Source: Pseudisothecium myosuroides
Lineage: Eukaryota; Streptophyta; Bryopsida; Hypnales; Lembophyllaceae
Direction of reading: 5' to 3'
Assembly (NCBI GenBank): GCA_951799445.1
Contig: OX637289.1
Span: forward strand, 10,879,321-10,943,320
Length of the DNA stretch: 64,000 nucleotides
Positions 50,100 to 62,750 of the stretch are shown piece by piece (position 1 is the stretch's first letter; every line of letters starts with the position of its first letter). The notes under the pieces were generated by a model. The model saw only the letters and a list, made by a program, of their open reading frames with translations. It was not told where the DNA came from and ran no database searches. Position numbers and translations under genes: made by a program.

Positions 50100-53000
50100 T
50101 TGTTAGTTTTTAGTATAAATTCATGCAAAATAGTATGAATTAGTAGTTGAGAGGAGTTTGGTAGAAGTCCCTACCAGATTGGTGAAGGATTGTCCTAAAA
50201 TCATGGAAAGCACAAAATACTCTGCTTTTCTATGTTTAGGTCCTAGTTAGTGTCTTAGAGTCCATATTTACGTTTTAGAGAGATGTGAAGATGTGAGAAT
50301 TAGCCAGTTCTAGTGTCCTGTCCATGTAAAACTCGACATGTGAGCACATGTGACAGCCTGGCTGAATCATAAGAGTCTATGTTCAGGTTTAGAAGTATCT
50401 AGATCCAATTCATGTGGAATTTAGGCTAATTATGTGAAAACCTGCAAATATTGAAGAATACGAACCAGAATGCAAAGTAGAAGAAGGGCGAGGCAATTAG
50501 AGCTTACAGAAAGGTGCTTTTAGGGTAAAAGCATGCCAAGAGATCATCAGCGGAGCTAATCATCCACGACAAACCCCGGTACCAGATTAATTTCCCCCTC
50601 AGGCGGAAATTATTAAGAAATTGCTAAATTTAGCATCTTTATTGAAGGTTTGGTTTTGCCCTTAGCTTTTGGACACTTTCTAAAAGATTGCCCAAAAGTT
50701 TCGGGATTTTACAAAACTCCACGATGACTCCATGGGAAGTCAACGGCCTTTGAAACTCATAGTAATTTTATAGAAATTACCCAGAGTGCGGTAAAATCTC
50801 ACTAAAAATTAGATTAGAGTTTTATATATTAAATAAGCGACCAATCAAGTTTGAAGACTTTCTGATAGCCAGAAGTATCAGAATCGGCAACGACATCGAA
50901 TTTAACAAGAATTTACAACATAGCGGCGGGTTGACCAGCGAACCAGGAGCTGGCGGTGTTTGAATGTCGCAAACAAGGAATGTTTTCTTACTCTCACGAA
51001 CCTTCCAAGCAACCATAGCTAGTCAGTTTTCTCGGGAAATTCAAATTCCATTAGTTGGGATTTTGACTTTTCTTTGAAGTTACCGTTAGTGGCTTTTACA
51101 AGTATTTACAGCCTAGAAGTGGGGCGTAGAGGGTCCCCTAGACTAATTGGGGTCTTCTAAATGCGATGGCGCAATTGGTTTTCAATTTGGAGTTGTTCTC
51201 AAGAAGATAGGAAGAGTTCAGCCGTAAGTTTGACTTTTTAAAAGTAATTAGCGGTAATTCAAAGTTATTTCACAAAATATCTTGGTGAAAGTCGAAGATT
51301 GGATTTAGTTAAAATTACAAATCTTTCCTTTAAAAGCCAATTTAGATTAAATTAAGAATATTTGGAAATATCCTAGGGTTGTTTGCAAAATATCTCAAAG
51401 TCAAAATAGTTAATTTCTTAAATATCTTTGGGAAAATCTTAGATTTTATTTTGGACAAGATTTCCTTTCTAATTAAGGCTTGTTCTAGAAAATTCTAAAG
51501 ATTAAACAAAGCTTATTTAGGAAATATCTTAGGGTAGTTTAGAATTTAGCTTAGGGTAGTTTTTGAGTAAGAAGACCAAATATCTCATGGTAAACTAAGT
51601 GGTGGGGCCTTCTAGCGAGTATATAAGGCCTTCCCGCAAAGTTTCTCATATCCCATTTTGTTTATTATCTGCCTACCAACACTCTGTCGGAGTACAGACA
51701 TTCTTTCTTGTTTAATTTGCTTACCGGCTTTGTCGGAAGAAACTAGCTAGACCAAATTTTGGTCATCTTTGTTCATTTTGCTTGTTTTTCTTTCTTTTAG
51801 TGGAGGATTTGGTTAAAGGACTCGGGGTTCCCTTTTAAACCATCATAACCACACTAAAATCACATTTTTGGGAGGTCTCATCCCCCAAAACTTGCCTATC
51901 TTGTTGATGTACTAATCTTATGTTTGAAACAGCTATTGAGTTAAGAATTCTTAAGGCGGTGAAGCTAGTCTTTGCCAAAAGATTCTAACACTCAAAATCC
52001 CGGCCAAACTTTGTTGTATAACAAAGTTTGGTTTGACTTAATTCCTACTTTTCGGTTTAAACACTTTTATGTGTACCTCATTTAGGAATTAAAACATTTG
52101 GACACCTTGGGAATTATTTTAATCCTTAATGTTCGGTTTAAACACTTTCATGTGTACCTCCTTTAAGAATTAAGACATTCCTGCAGCCACTTGAAACCAA
52201 TTTCCACAAATTTAGCTTGGGATTGCCCCCGCACGGCGAAGCTTTCACCTCAACCAAAAGTTACTTAAACACTTGAGAGAAAAGAAAGGAATAATTGGAA
52301 AAAACCCTTGGGTCGGCGGGCTATTAAAGCCAACAATTTTCACCAAGTGGTTCTCTTTCTTTCTTTCTTCCGGTAGTTGCTCCGTTTGATTTTGTTCCCA
52401 TTATCAAAATTTGGATCTCCATTGTTAGTTTAGTCTTTGTTATAGTTTGTTTATTTTGCTTAGTTAGTTCCCTTTTATTCCAAAAATCCCAAAACAATTA
52501 GTTAGTTTGCTTGGTTTAGTCATTCCCCTAGGAAATCACAAAGAACCTTAGTTTAGAACCCTTTCCTTTAAGTTACCAAAAAAACCCAAAAAATCATTTA
52601 GAATTGCTTCAATTAGTTAAGTTTCCAAACTCTTAGATTTAGTTAGTTCCCTTTTATTTTAGTCCCAATAACCCATAATCGTTAGTTAGTTAGAATTCAA
52701 TCATTTTTCTACTATTTTAGTTTAGTTTTTGTTTTGTTAGTTTAGTTAGTATTCAAAAGCCAGAACGAGCCAGTAGTGATGCGCCACGTGGCGCCTCCAC
52801 GTCACCTGACCCCGGCAGTACAGTAGTGGTGACTGGGAGTCCAGCCTTTGCGAATTCAAGCCAGAGTCTAGCCTTTGCGAATTCAAGTCCAGAGTCCAGC
52901 CTTGCGAATTCAAGTCCAGAGTCCAGGCTCCAAATTTCAGACCATCAAGCCATCAAGGTGATCTAGTCACTCAAATTAATCTTTTAGAGCTCACATACCA

Positions 53001-53940
53001 AAAATTTGAAACAAAATCAAATACTAAAGGTTGGCTGTTGCTCGCCACACCAAACCATTTTGATTCTTGTCCTACAAACTTTGGAATTGACAACTAAAAA
53101 ATTCAACTCACTTCGAACATTCCAACTCACAACTTTCCAACTCCATAGCCAACTCCAAATGACAACAAAACTCAAGGCAAAACATACTTAAACGAAGACG
53201 AAGTGGCGGCTTGGGAACAATTAGATTAAAAAACTAATTTCCCTAGAGAATCTAACTATTTACGTGTGCTTGTTGTTTTGTTTTTCACTATTCATTTTGG
53301 ATTTGGTGTGGTTTTCTATTATTTTTCTATTCATTTTGTTTTATTTTGTTTTGTTTTTACTATTCATTTTAGATTTGTTTTGGTTATTATTCCATTAATA
53401 TTTATCTACTATTTATTCGGGCCAAATTGTTTTCTTTTGTTTTTATTCTTTCTTTACTATTCATTCACTATTCATTTAGAATAGTTCTTTGGTTCTATTC
53501 CTTTTACTATTGAAGAATTTGGTTTTTTCTATCAATTAGTATTTTTGGAAGGAATTAGTTGATTTTGTTGACTTGGATTTTGTTTTATTAGGCCTAATAA
53601 GACAAATAGGAAGAAACAAAAGGTCAACAAAAATTATAGATTAATCCAACAAAAATAATAAACTAATGAATAACAAACAAAATTGACTGTTCATTGGAAT
53701 ATTATTGAAATTGGAAGATATTAATCTTTTAAATTAATTCTTAATTAAAACAAATATTCAAGGTGGTTGGAAATAGGGCCTTGAAGTTTATTTTAACTCA
53801 AAGAATTACTTTAAAATCAACTAAGAACCATTAGAATTTAACGTAAATTCCTAAACTCAAAGGAATTAAGTTAAAAACCTACACTAACCCTTTTGATTGT
53901 AGGAAATTAGCCAGAGAGGATGTAGGAAAGAAATTTCCAC
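50100..53940 (+). mobile_element. LTR-retrotransposon-like regulatory/leader region
   Basis: 50760-50830 and 51120-51195 are similar in reverse complement to about 62080-62130 and 61690-61780, so the two regions share an origin. A TATA box (GAGTATATAAGGCC) lies at 51617-51630. TTTCGGTTTAAACACTTT-type words recur at about 52050 and 52130. From 52.4 to 53.6 kb the sequence is T-rich and non-coding. No pol genes were found, so this is a solo LTR plus leader or a non-autonomous copy. Confidence 0.4.
51617..51630 (+). promoter_or_regulatory. TATA box of the LTR-like region
   Basis: GAGTATATAAGGCC followed by a pyrimidine-rich start region. The related inverted copy has CGTATAAGAGG at 61522-61532 on the minus strand at the corresponding place. 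Confidence 0.45.
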
Positions 53941-54667
53941 ACATTTTAACACCAAACGCTCATCCAGCAGAAGAAGCACACATGATGGAGGACGACGGCT
54001 ATCTTGAGACCATTATGCTAGTGATCTGCGATGACGGGACTATGGACCCAGAGGTATATTAATTTTACACTTTTCTTTTCTTTTGTTTTTGTTTTCAAAT
54101 TGAAGTTAGAATCTTTGCTATTAGAAGTTAGTTTTTAGATTAGGATTTTAGAATTATTTTAGGTTGATTTTCTATTTTAGATTAGTGGATGGAAGTTAGC
54201 ACAAGTAAGGGGCCAAACTTTACCCGTGGTAACTTTTGATAGGAATCGTGGAATCTAGTTTTCTTTCCCATTTTGGGAAGGAAAAATTATATTCTGAAAG
54301 GCTACTTAGATACAATTTTAGTTAGATTAGATTTTGCTTCTTTTTCCCATTTTACTTAACCATAACCTTTTTAACTAGTTAATCAATAGTTTTTTCTTAG
54401 AATTAGTGGATTTTTATAGGATTATCAGTCACAAAAAGTGTCCATTGCTTGGAAGGCGAACACTTATTTAGGAACACCCAATTAGGAGTGAATCTGAAAA
54501 CAGCCGCTAGGACCCATGTGTAACTTTCTGACTCAAGGGTGGAGTTAGAGACACTCACACCCATCGGCAGCCACAGACCCATGTATGGGTCCACCGAAAT
54601 CTCCTACTGTCCAGCCCTCCCGTGAACTTGCAAGTCACATACCACGTCGTAAGAGAAAAAAAATGGG

Positions 54668-56461
54668 AACTAGACTGACGATCAGTTGAAATTTGCCATA
54701 GCTGATGTATATGAGGGCATGCCAATAAGAACAACTGCAAGGGAACATGGCATACCCGCATCTAGCCTTAGAGGACACATCTATGGGACTACTATCTATA
54801 AAAAGAGGGAAAAGAAGGGTGTCCTAACTGATGCAGAAGAGAGAGAACTAGTTGATTACTTATTGAAGATGCAAAATATAGACTTTCCACTAATTATAGG
54901 ACAGTTGAGGGAGAAGGTAGGCATTCTTACCCAAGAAAGAGTGACCCCATTCAAGGATGGGATACATGGTCCAGGGTGGATCAAGTGCTTCAAAAAACGT
55001 CATGCAAAATTAGCTATCCAAAAATCCCAAGCCTTAGAACAAAACAGAGCCAAGAACTTGTGTCTTAAGAATGTTGCAACATTTTATAACAATTTCCAGA
55101 AGCTCTATGACTCACACAACTACCAATCCCATCAAGTGTGGAATTGTGATGAAAGTGGAGCACAGGCAGGCAAAGATGGGGGGGGGTATGTTATAGCAAG
55201 AAGAGGATGTAAAAATGTCCATGTAGTAACTCCTGACAAGAGAGAGTGGATCTCTGTGCTAGTTTGTATCAATGCTAGTGGAAAATCAATTCCAAATTTC
55301 TATATCTTTCAAGGGAAACAGAGGTCAAGAAATTTCTTGAGAAAAATGGGTGAACAAGGTGCAGTCATGGCCATGCAAAAGAAAGCCTAGATGACTAATG
55401 CATTGTTTAAATCTTGGATGATACATTTCATAGGCAAGGTCTCTACCTTATATGGACTGTCATCCTCTAATAGACACTTGCTAATCATGGATGGATACAA
55501 GTCCCATGTCAGTTTGAAAGTGATTAAACTAGCAAAGGCCAAAGGTGTGGATTTACTAACTCTGTCATCCTACACATCTCATTGTATGCAACCCTTTGAC
55601 GTTACATGCTTTAAGCCATTTAAGCTATCATTCCGGGCATACAGAGATAGATGGACAAGCCATAACATAGGTAAAACCCCAATCAAGGAGGACGTAGCCC
55701 AATTGGTAGCACATGGTTTGAAGAGAGCTTTGACTGCTGACAACATAACCAAGGGATTCAAGGTGACAGGGATCTATCCTCTCAATGCAAGTGCAATGGA
55801 TTCAAAGATGGGGCCAAGTGAAGTATACCATAGGAGAAGAGGAGGATTAGCCCCAGCAGATGAAGAAAGCAGTCCTAGTACTATTCAGCCGAAGTTCCAA
55901 CTTTCACAGTGGGAGGTACAAGAAATTTTAAATGAGGTTCTAGACGACCTTCCTAACTACACACAATATTATGTAGATATAGATGGTCATGATCAGCCAA
56001 GATGTGAACAAGCAGAATCAGAAAGCACTGAGAGTGATGCAGATAGAGAAGATACTAAAATGCAGGAAGCAGAAACAGGAGCTGGCCCGAGCAATGGATT
56101 CAGTCGTTTCTTGGAGCTACCACGCGTGGAGTTACCTCCCATATGCCGAATTGCAATGGCACCTTACTGTGGTTCTATACCTCCTATTTGCAAGGAGAAT
56201 CAGAGATTGGCAATCCAGCACAGGAGAGCAAAGAAAAGAGGTGAAGATACAACAAACTTACCCCCTCTTCATGAAGTTTGGCCACACATCATGTATGCCC
56301 ATGCCTATCTTCATCAGATGCAGCAGAGGCCAATATACTTTCCGAGTCTCACTCAACGCCCTCCAAGTTGTCAATATCCAAACACATCGTCTGCTCCCAC
56401 AGTAGCAGGCACTGCCATAGCAACAACAACGCCGATCACTAATTCCAGAGCGTCTGAATAG
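54668..56461 (+). pseudogene. pogo/Tigger-type (CENP-B HTH, DDE_1) transposase with one amber codon
   Basis: One frame from about 54668 (TDDQLKFAIADV) to the stop at 56461, about 597 codons. Order: psq-type helix-turn-helix (TTAREHGIPASSLRGHIYG), CENP-B/Tc5-type HTH (ADAEERELVDYLL-like to WIKCFKKRH), then the DDE_1 catalytic core with its three acidic sites in WNCDESG, LLIMDGYKSH and MQPFDVTCFKPFK, and a Ser/Pro/Thr-rich tail. The only internal stop is TAG at 55388-55390, between QKKA and MTNALF where relatives usually have Trp. No ATG fits the N-terminus: a basic RRKRKK stretch lies just upstream in another frame, so a small indel or a lost exon is likely. Would cut and paste its own element at TA sites; TIRs not located. 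Confidence 0.85.
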
Positions 56462-57225
56462 GGGAGAACTCAGAAGGACTTGGAAGTGCAGCAAGAAGAG
56501 ATGGAAAAGGGAGAGTCGACGTACCTGCACTTCGGAAGAAGGTTGTCGTGGCTGAAGCAGAGCAAGGGCGGCCTCAGTATCTGCACAGAAGACAACAATT
56601 GCAAGGTTATAAAGAACGACAGAGCATGTTCTAGCAAGTTGAAATGGAAAGACAGCGGTAGGGATTACCTATACAAATGCAGGCAGATGACGACAAGCCC
56701 AAGTGAGCAGCAACTGCGGCGAAAGTTGGAGCGATGTTGCCGAGGTTGCTCACGAACAAGGCCGGCCCTCCACGATGAAGCTGTTGTGGGGTCGGGCGTA
56801 CTGACGACGGAGAGAGGAGGCACGCCGCGAAGTGAAGATGCAGGCGGTCTCTTCAGTATATATCGGCGGAGGAGTGGCGGTTCGGGGAGGGCGGCAACTG
56901 CCAGTAATCGGGGAAGAGGGTGCAGCGTCCCCGTCGAGTTTGCCGCGCCTGCTTCCCGCATATTTTGGCACTGAAGACCTCGGGTTTTCAATTTTGAATC
57001 CTCACAACGGTCACTCACTTTCACGCGGCAGCAACAAAGTTTTGCCTTCAAGTGCTTTTGACGCATTTTGCTAGCTGCATCGGTTACTTTCTCCAACGTT
57101 GCAGGCGACTTAAATTGTAGTGGCACCTGATTTTTGTTCTCTGACGGTGCGCTGCTGTAGCGCCAAGCGGTTGCCTTTGGCGCAGCTCTGACTTTGTTTA
57201 GACTGCAGTTCAAAACGATTTTCAT
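56462..57225. other. GC-richer stretch downstream of the transposase
   Basis: Higher GC than the flanks and open on the minus strand from 57225 to 56665 (186 codons; Ser/Pro/Arg-rich) and on the plus strand at 56480-56974. Neither has a recognisable domain, and both strands being open argues for composition. It may be the tail of the pogo element or a promoter tract. Confidence 0.3.
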
Positions 57226-59135
57226 AGTGGCACTCAGTTTTCATTCATCCTTTTCAGGCTTTAGTGAGCGGAATATATGAATGCACTTGGGCGTAATTTC
57301 GGACTGACCATGGGTATTTTAAAAATTCTGTTGTACATTTTCAACATCCAATGAAGCGATTTTCGGAATCCTTTCCTTCATTTGAGCGCTTCTTCTCCTT
57401 CATTTCTGTTGTGCCCTATGGACTGAAATAGCGATCTACATGCAAGAACTTCCAAAAATCGATGTTTATTCATTTTGACTGCAAATATTACGATTGACAT
57501 CTCCAAAGCTGTCCCACACATTTCTCTTCGTCCCTCAGCTTGCGAAAAAAAATTCCATTGCCAGATTCCGCCATACAACCCAGATTTCTCTTATGTGGTT
57601 GCTAATTGAGCCCTCTACCTTATGACCTTGGTCAAGATCTCATTGTTGATTCACTTTGCCTTGGCTAGTTGAGCCATGACAATTATTGTACTTTACAAAT
57701 CACATTATTTAAGCACTTTTAAGTGAATAAGCGGATCACCCATTTTTTCTTATTAGCGTATTTCAACTAGTAGTTTGGAGTATCTTATATAGACAAACTC
57801 AATTTACTCTTTATGTATAAACAACAATATGATGTTATAGTCCTTCAAGATGCTATGATAGTTTACACCCCAATCTATGTAATTATTCAGACTACTGCAA
57901 ATTAGAGCATTAATTATTGTAGTTGCAAGCAAATATCAATATAATACACAAAACAACAATTGATCATTGTACTACTTTTCCTAGATATATTCAAATTTGG
58001 AAACCATGTAGGATTAAATCATCAACTAAGTGGAGATCATAACCATTAGTCATTATAGCATAAGCTTTGTCATACAAAAATAAAATTACCAATTTTTCAA
58101 CGTCAACATGAGTCAAATGCCTCTTTGAAAATCAAATTTATTTCTATCTTAAATTAGATTTATGATTTATCGATAGCCACTATTGCTATTAGTTTAGAAA
58201 TAAGTGATCAATTGATATGCCTTGTTGTACAAAATAACCTTGAATATTTAAAATAATATATATAGAAAAAATAAAATTTATTAAATTTTATTGAATGTAA
58301 TAAATGATTCTTTAATAAATCAACCTTTTATGTAATAAATTGGAGAGAGGAACTAAAGTGCCTCTTCTCTTCATGCTCTTAGCAACGGCCAATTGAAGAT
58401 TTAGAAGTATAAAATCTTAAATTATTGAAAGTTATAAATATGGAGGCCATAAAATTTGAAGCTTGTAGTCTGTATTTTTGAAATTTGAATTTTTTGAATT
58501 TTTTGAATAAATTGATGAGTTTAGAAATGTTTTTTTATTTGATTTTTATTGATTTTGAATTGTTCATTTGTATTATTCAAACTTATAAATTTATAAATAC
58601 TAGAGGAAAAAATATCCTAAATAACTATTCATTTGTCCATAATGGCTTTAAATTGTTCAAAATGATTCATTTATGGTCATTGTGGACAAAGTTAACAATT
58701 GATGAAAACATGTTTTTCTTCTTATGAAAAACTAAACTTGTAAACTCATAAAATTGCAAAAGAAAAAAATTAAACCTAATAGTAAGACTTCTAATAATAC
58801 TAATCTAACACATGTTACATGAGGTGGTGGTTGATGTTGTAACGAGATCCTATATTGAAGCAATGAAGATGAAACGCATTGTGGATGCAAAGGCAAATGA
58901 AATGGGGACCAAAACAATCCTTCAAATGGAGTCCCAAGGCATGATGAATAAAAAGGATTCCAAATTTGTTGTGGCTTCAATTATAGAGCTTTAATCAAAA
59001 TTCCATGGTATTATGTTATACATCTTGAATCAACCTTTACAATTGCTTAAAAATTGGCAAATAGACTCAAAATAAGTCAATGTAGAAAGTAGTATTGAAT
59101 GAAATCTTTACTATAAACTGAATAGAGTTTTGACC
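57226..59135. other. AT-rich intergenic stretch
   Basis: Contains the second copy (57640-57780) of the block seen at 48540-48670. No gene, TIR or other repeat is supported. Confidence 0.4.
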
Positions 59136-60046
59136 TTAATCCCTAAAGTACCAACTTGCTATTTTTAGCAACATAGCAATTTTGGGCAGGTACATGTGAC
59201 TAAAAACTTGCATATATTAGGCTGAAATTTTAATAGAAGGTGTGGATGAGGAATATCTTTCATGTGCATTAAATTTCACGACATTTGGAAATAAGAGTCA
59301 AAAATTATGGCCTAATATGTTGTTTGTTTCTCAACTTGGGCAGTCTGGGCAAATAAAAAAAATCATTTTTTCATAAACAAAAATTTGAAATTGGTTTTCT
59401 AGATTTATATATACAAGGAAAGCTTTAAATCATTACATTTCGATCTATGAGTCAAAAGTTATGAAGAGTTTTAGTTTGCAGGCAATTATGGCTTTTTAAC
59501 TTTAAAATAAACTTTGAAGTTGTTTATCTTATTCAATTTTCAATATTTTTTGAATAAAACAAATTATAGGATGTAGATTTTGTATTACAACATTACAACC
59601 ATTGGGATTGACATTTTTCAATTCCATAATTAAATTCTTAACAATTTAGTATTTTGAATCATTATCTTTTTCTTTCTACTTATGATTTTTTTCTTGTAAT
59701 GATTTGAAAACTTTTAAGCATATAGCCAACTTGTCTAGAAAAAAGAATCCAAAGAAGCACCACCATTTTGGACATTTTTTCATAGAAAAGTGAGCTTGTG
59801 AAGTGCAATGGCCCTATTTTTTGCAGGGCCAAAAAAATGATTTCAGTGAATTTAAATGCTTATATCTTGCACTCCACATGGAGGAAATTTCTGAAATTTT
59901 TACCACGTGTTTTCAAATCAGCATATTATAAGATCCTACAGTTACATATGTCAAAAAAAAAATTCCAAAAATTTGGTACTTGTACTAGAAATAACAATTT
60001 TCGCGCGTTTTGGGGGAAAACATAGTCAAGGAACTTAAGGGGTTAA
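59136..60046. mobile_element. TTAA-flanked element, uninterrupted copy
   Basis: TTAA|TCCCTAAAGTACC at 59136 and GGAACTTAAGGGG|TTAA at 60043-60046. Interior landmarks: GCAACATAGCAATTTTGGGC, CATTGGGATTGACATTTTTC, AAGATCCTACAGTTACAT. Serves as the empty-site reference for both insertions in the 39.7-kb copy. Non-coding. Confidence 0.75.
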
Positions 60047-60151
60047 ATTATATTCTTTAAAGTTGTTTTGAAGAGGCTTCATTAAAATTTTGATGGTTAT
60101 CAAGAATTTTTGAGAAAATATACAATCATTGAAATGGTATATAAATTGGTT

Positions 60152-60154
<3 letters not shown>

Positions 60155-60207
<53 letters not shown>
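60155..60207. repeat. TA dinucleotide microsatellite
   Basis: About 26 uninterrupted AT/TA units. The minus-strand open frame across it encodes only Tyr-Ile repeats and is not a gene. Confidence 0.98.
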
Positions 60208-60212
<5 letters not shown>

Positions 60213-60849
60213 GACATGATGCAATGGTTTGAGTTCCAAACAAGTCACAATTCTTCTTCTATCATTATCAAGGCTATAATAAAGTATACATGCTCAGGAT
60301 ATTTTAATTATTTTTTTATTAAAAAATCTAAATTATCATAATTTGAAAAGCAATATTCTTTTAATTTAGATATCTTTGTGTCAAAAAATATATATTTAAC
60401 TTGAGAGGGATAAAATATCATCACTTCAATGGGGGGCAAATTAATTAACCATTAATTTTCTATTGTAATGGAATCACTTTATTCCTTTAAAGTGTAACAT
60501 ATTCTTCTAGTATGAATTTATATTTAGGAATTTTTTTTATTACCTTCATTTGCCTTCATGTTTGAATCCATTATAATTTGTTGCATTATTTTGTGATGCA
60601 TTGATGCCTATTCATATGCTAGTCCTAATTTAGTGATAACTTTTTGCATAATAGTTTTTGATTTCTATTGATCATGGTTTTCTTCACCACCTTCCTATGG
60701 TTGTTAGATTTATGCATTGTTAATTTTTATTATCTTATAATGTTAGTTGAAATCATGGTTTTATATAGAAGTGTTCACACATATCATTTTGGTATTGTAA
60801 TTTGTATCTAAATTAACTATCTTTTAAATGACATTTTCAATTGTAGGGT

Positions 60850-62750
60850 GTGGGCACTTATTTACCCACCCTTGGCAAATAAACGAGCACAATCAGGTTC
60901 TTAGTAATCTAGGTCCAATTCTATCGATGGGTGTCTAACGTCAATCCATTGTGCCTTCCAAGCAATGGATCTTTCCTACCTATCCTAAATTTTAAATATT
61001 CTACTGACTTATCACGGTTTAGGACTAAAACAAGGGGACAACAACTAGACTAAAACACGTGGGCTTGGAACCTTTCTCTCCAAGGGGGTTCAAAGCTTCG
61101 CCGTCCCGACGGGACCAATAAATGCGAGGACTTGAGAGCCTTGGTTCCAACCCAAGGCCTCTCCCAAAAAGATGCAACAACAAGACTGAGACATGTGGAC
61201 GTGAGACTCTTTCACCCCAAGGGGGTTCAAAGCTTTGCCATCCCGACGGGACCAATAAATGCAAGGACTTGAGAGCCTTGGTTCCAACCCAAGGCCTCCC
61301 CAAAATAATAGACTACAATAGACTTTGAGAGCCTTGGTTCCAACCCAAGGTCTCTCCAAAAGGATAGACTACAAACAAACTTTGAGAGCCTTGGTTCCAA
61401 CCCAAGGTCTCTCCAAAAGACAACAGAGGAATAAAAATCTGGCCCAAAGGGCCAGAGCTTAGTGTAGGGTGGGTGCCACCAGAGCAGGGAGAAGTGTATT
61501 ACAATGAGAGGAGGGGAGGTCCTCTTATACGCTCTCAAGGCCTTGGAGTGCCCTCCAAACGCCCTCCAAGCGCCAACTAAGCGCCTAGCTAGTGCCAACC
61601 AAGCGCCAAGCTAATGCCAACCAAGCGTCATAACTTGCCGTTGACTTTGACTATTTCAACACTAAGGGCTGGTCCTAATTCCTAACTATTGGAGATCAAC
61701 TCCAAATTGAAAACCGATTGCGCCATTAGCTCCAGATTGCCGTGTTTAGTCCAAGACCCCTCTAACCCCCGTACCGAGGCCAAAAACCCTTCGTAGGCTA
61801 ACCTAGATTAAAACCCAAATCGTAGTAAATTTCTAACTCTTGGGGGTCTCCTATTTTGAGAAAAGTAACTAGCCTAGGGTCTCCGGTAGATGCGAGAGAG
61901 TCGGGAAGGACTTTTGGTTGACTTCGTTTCGCCATCGTATGGGCCCGGGATGCTGGTCAACGTGGCAGGGACCCCGCCACGTGGTTAATTCCCGAGGAAT
62001 CTTGCCGGTTCGGGTACTTGCCGCTATCGGAATGTCGTGAAACTTCACGGAGCGCATTATTAACATAAAACAAGCTAGTCTAATTTTTAGTGAGATTTTA
62101 TTGTAACCTGGGTAATTTCCATGAAATTCCCGTTGGAGGTTAGGAGGATTGACCACCCGGAAAAAGGTTCTTCTGCAAGTCGGAAGATGCCGGGATTTTT
62201 CACGTGACCTCTCAGGGAGTCGCATGAAAGACGTGCGGGTGTGTTTCCGTACCTGGCACGATTGGTCAATGGAGATTTAAACTGAACATCTCCTTGAATT
62301 AGCGACGGTGCGGGAATCTTCTGCAGGTGGAGGAATCTTGGCGAACCGATTTCGCCGTTGGACTCCTGGCATGGGATTCACCCTAGAACACCATCCTTGG
62401 GCTATAGATTCCTCCACGGGCCCGGTCTTGCGTGAGTGGCTCCTGCATGCTAACAATCGGGATTTTGGGAATTCGTCGATCTAATGGGGAATTCTAAATC
62501 TAACTCTAGGACCCGACCTAGTGGCCTCGCTGTGGATCCCTCGGACCAACCTAGCCATGAATCGCCACATTCATGGTGGGATTTAGCCCTTTTGGGGCTG
62601 TGTGACTCGAATCCTCCAAATCTAACCTTTCCGTTATTTCTATACTATTTTTAGGCAAGGTTTGGGGGATTCTAAGTAAAAAACACAAATCTAGACCAAA
62701 TACTATAATGGGTATGACACAACCCTATTTCGGTTCTACACTCTTTTTAT
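60850..62750 (-). mobile_element. LTR-like region, inverted relative of the 50-52 kb region
   Basis: Read on the minus strand it shares GAAATTACCCA, AAAATCTCACTAAAAATTAG and GGTTTTCAATTTGGAGTTG with 50.7-51.2 kb in the same order, and has a TATA-like CTTATACGCTC complement near 61522. It is GC-richer than its flanks. A minisatellite and GCGCCAA-type short repeats (61555-61630) occupy the transcript-proximal side. No pol coding was found. Confidence 0.4.
61066..61415. repeat. Minisatellite around TTGAGAGCCTTGGTTCCAAC
   Basis: TTGAGAGCCTTGGTTCCAAC followed by CCAAGGYCTC occurs near 61132, 61269, 61324 and 61381, with a partial unit at 61066. A longer unit of about 135 bp (AAGGGGGTTCAAAGCTT... 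GACGGGACCAATAAATGC) is present twice. GGTTCCAACCCAAGG is itself partly palindromic. Minus-strand frames over it are open only because the units are multiples of three. Confidence 0.85.

Noticed and set aside
53982..54053. A 24-codon first exon (MMEDDGYLETIM...) spliced to the pogo transposase
   Set aside because: It ends at a plausible donor and the transposase frame begins after CTAG, but the sequence matches no pogo N-terminus and a basic N-terminal stretch lies closer in another frame.
2861..55390. Reassigned genetic code in which TAG is read as Gln or Trp
   Set aside because: The aminopeptidase gene ends with TAG at its conserved C-terminus and has no internal TAG; other decay signs (TGA, frameshifts) accompany the TAGs in the transposon genes.
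56665..57225. 186-codon minus-strand gene downstream of the pogo element
   Set aside because: Overlaps an equally open plus-strand frame, no domain, composition-driven.
60035..60217. Minus-strand frame of Tyr-Ile repeats
   Set aside because: Product of the TA microsatellite.
61025..61598. Overlapping minus-strand frames rich in GLEPRLS repeats
   Set aside because: Made by the minisatellite; different frames are open over the same bases with no start or domain context.
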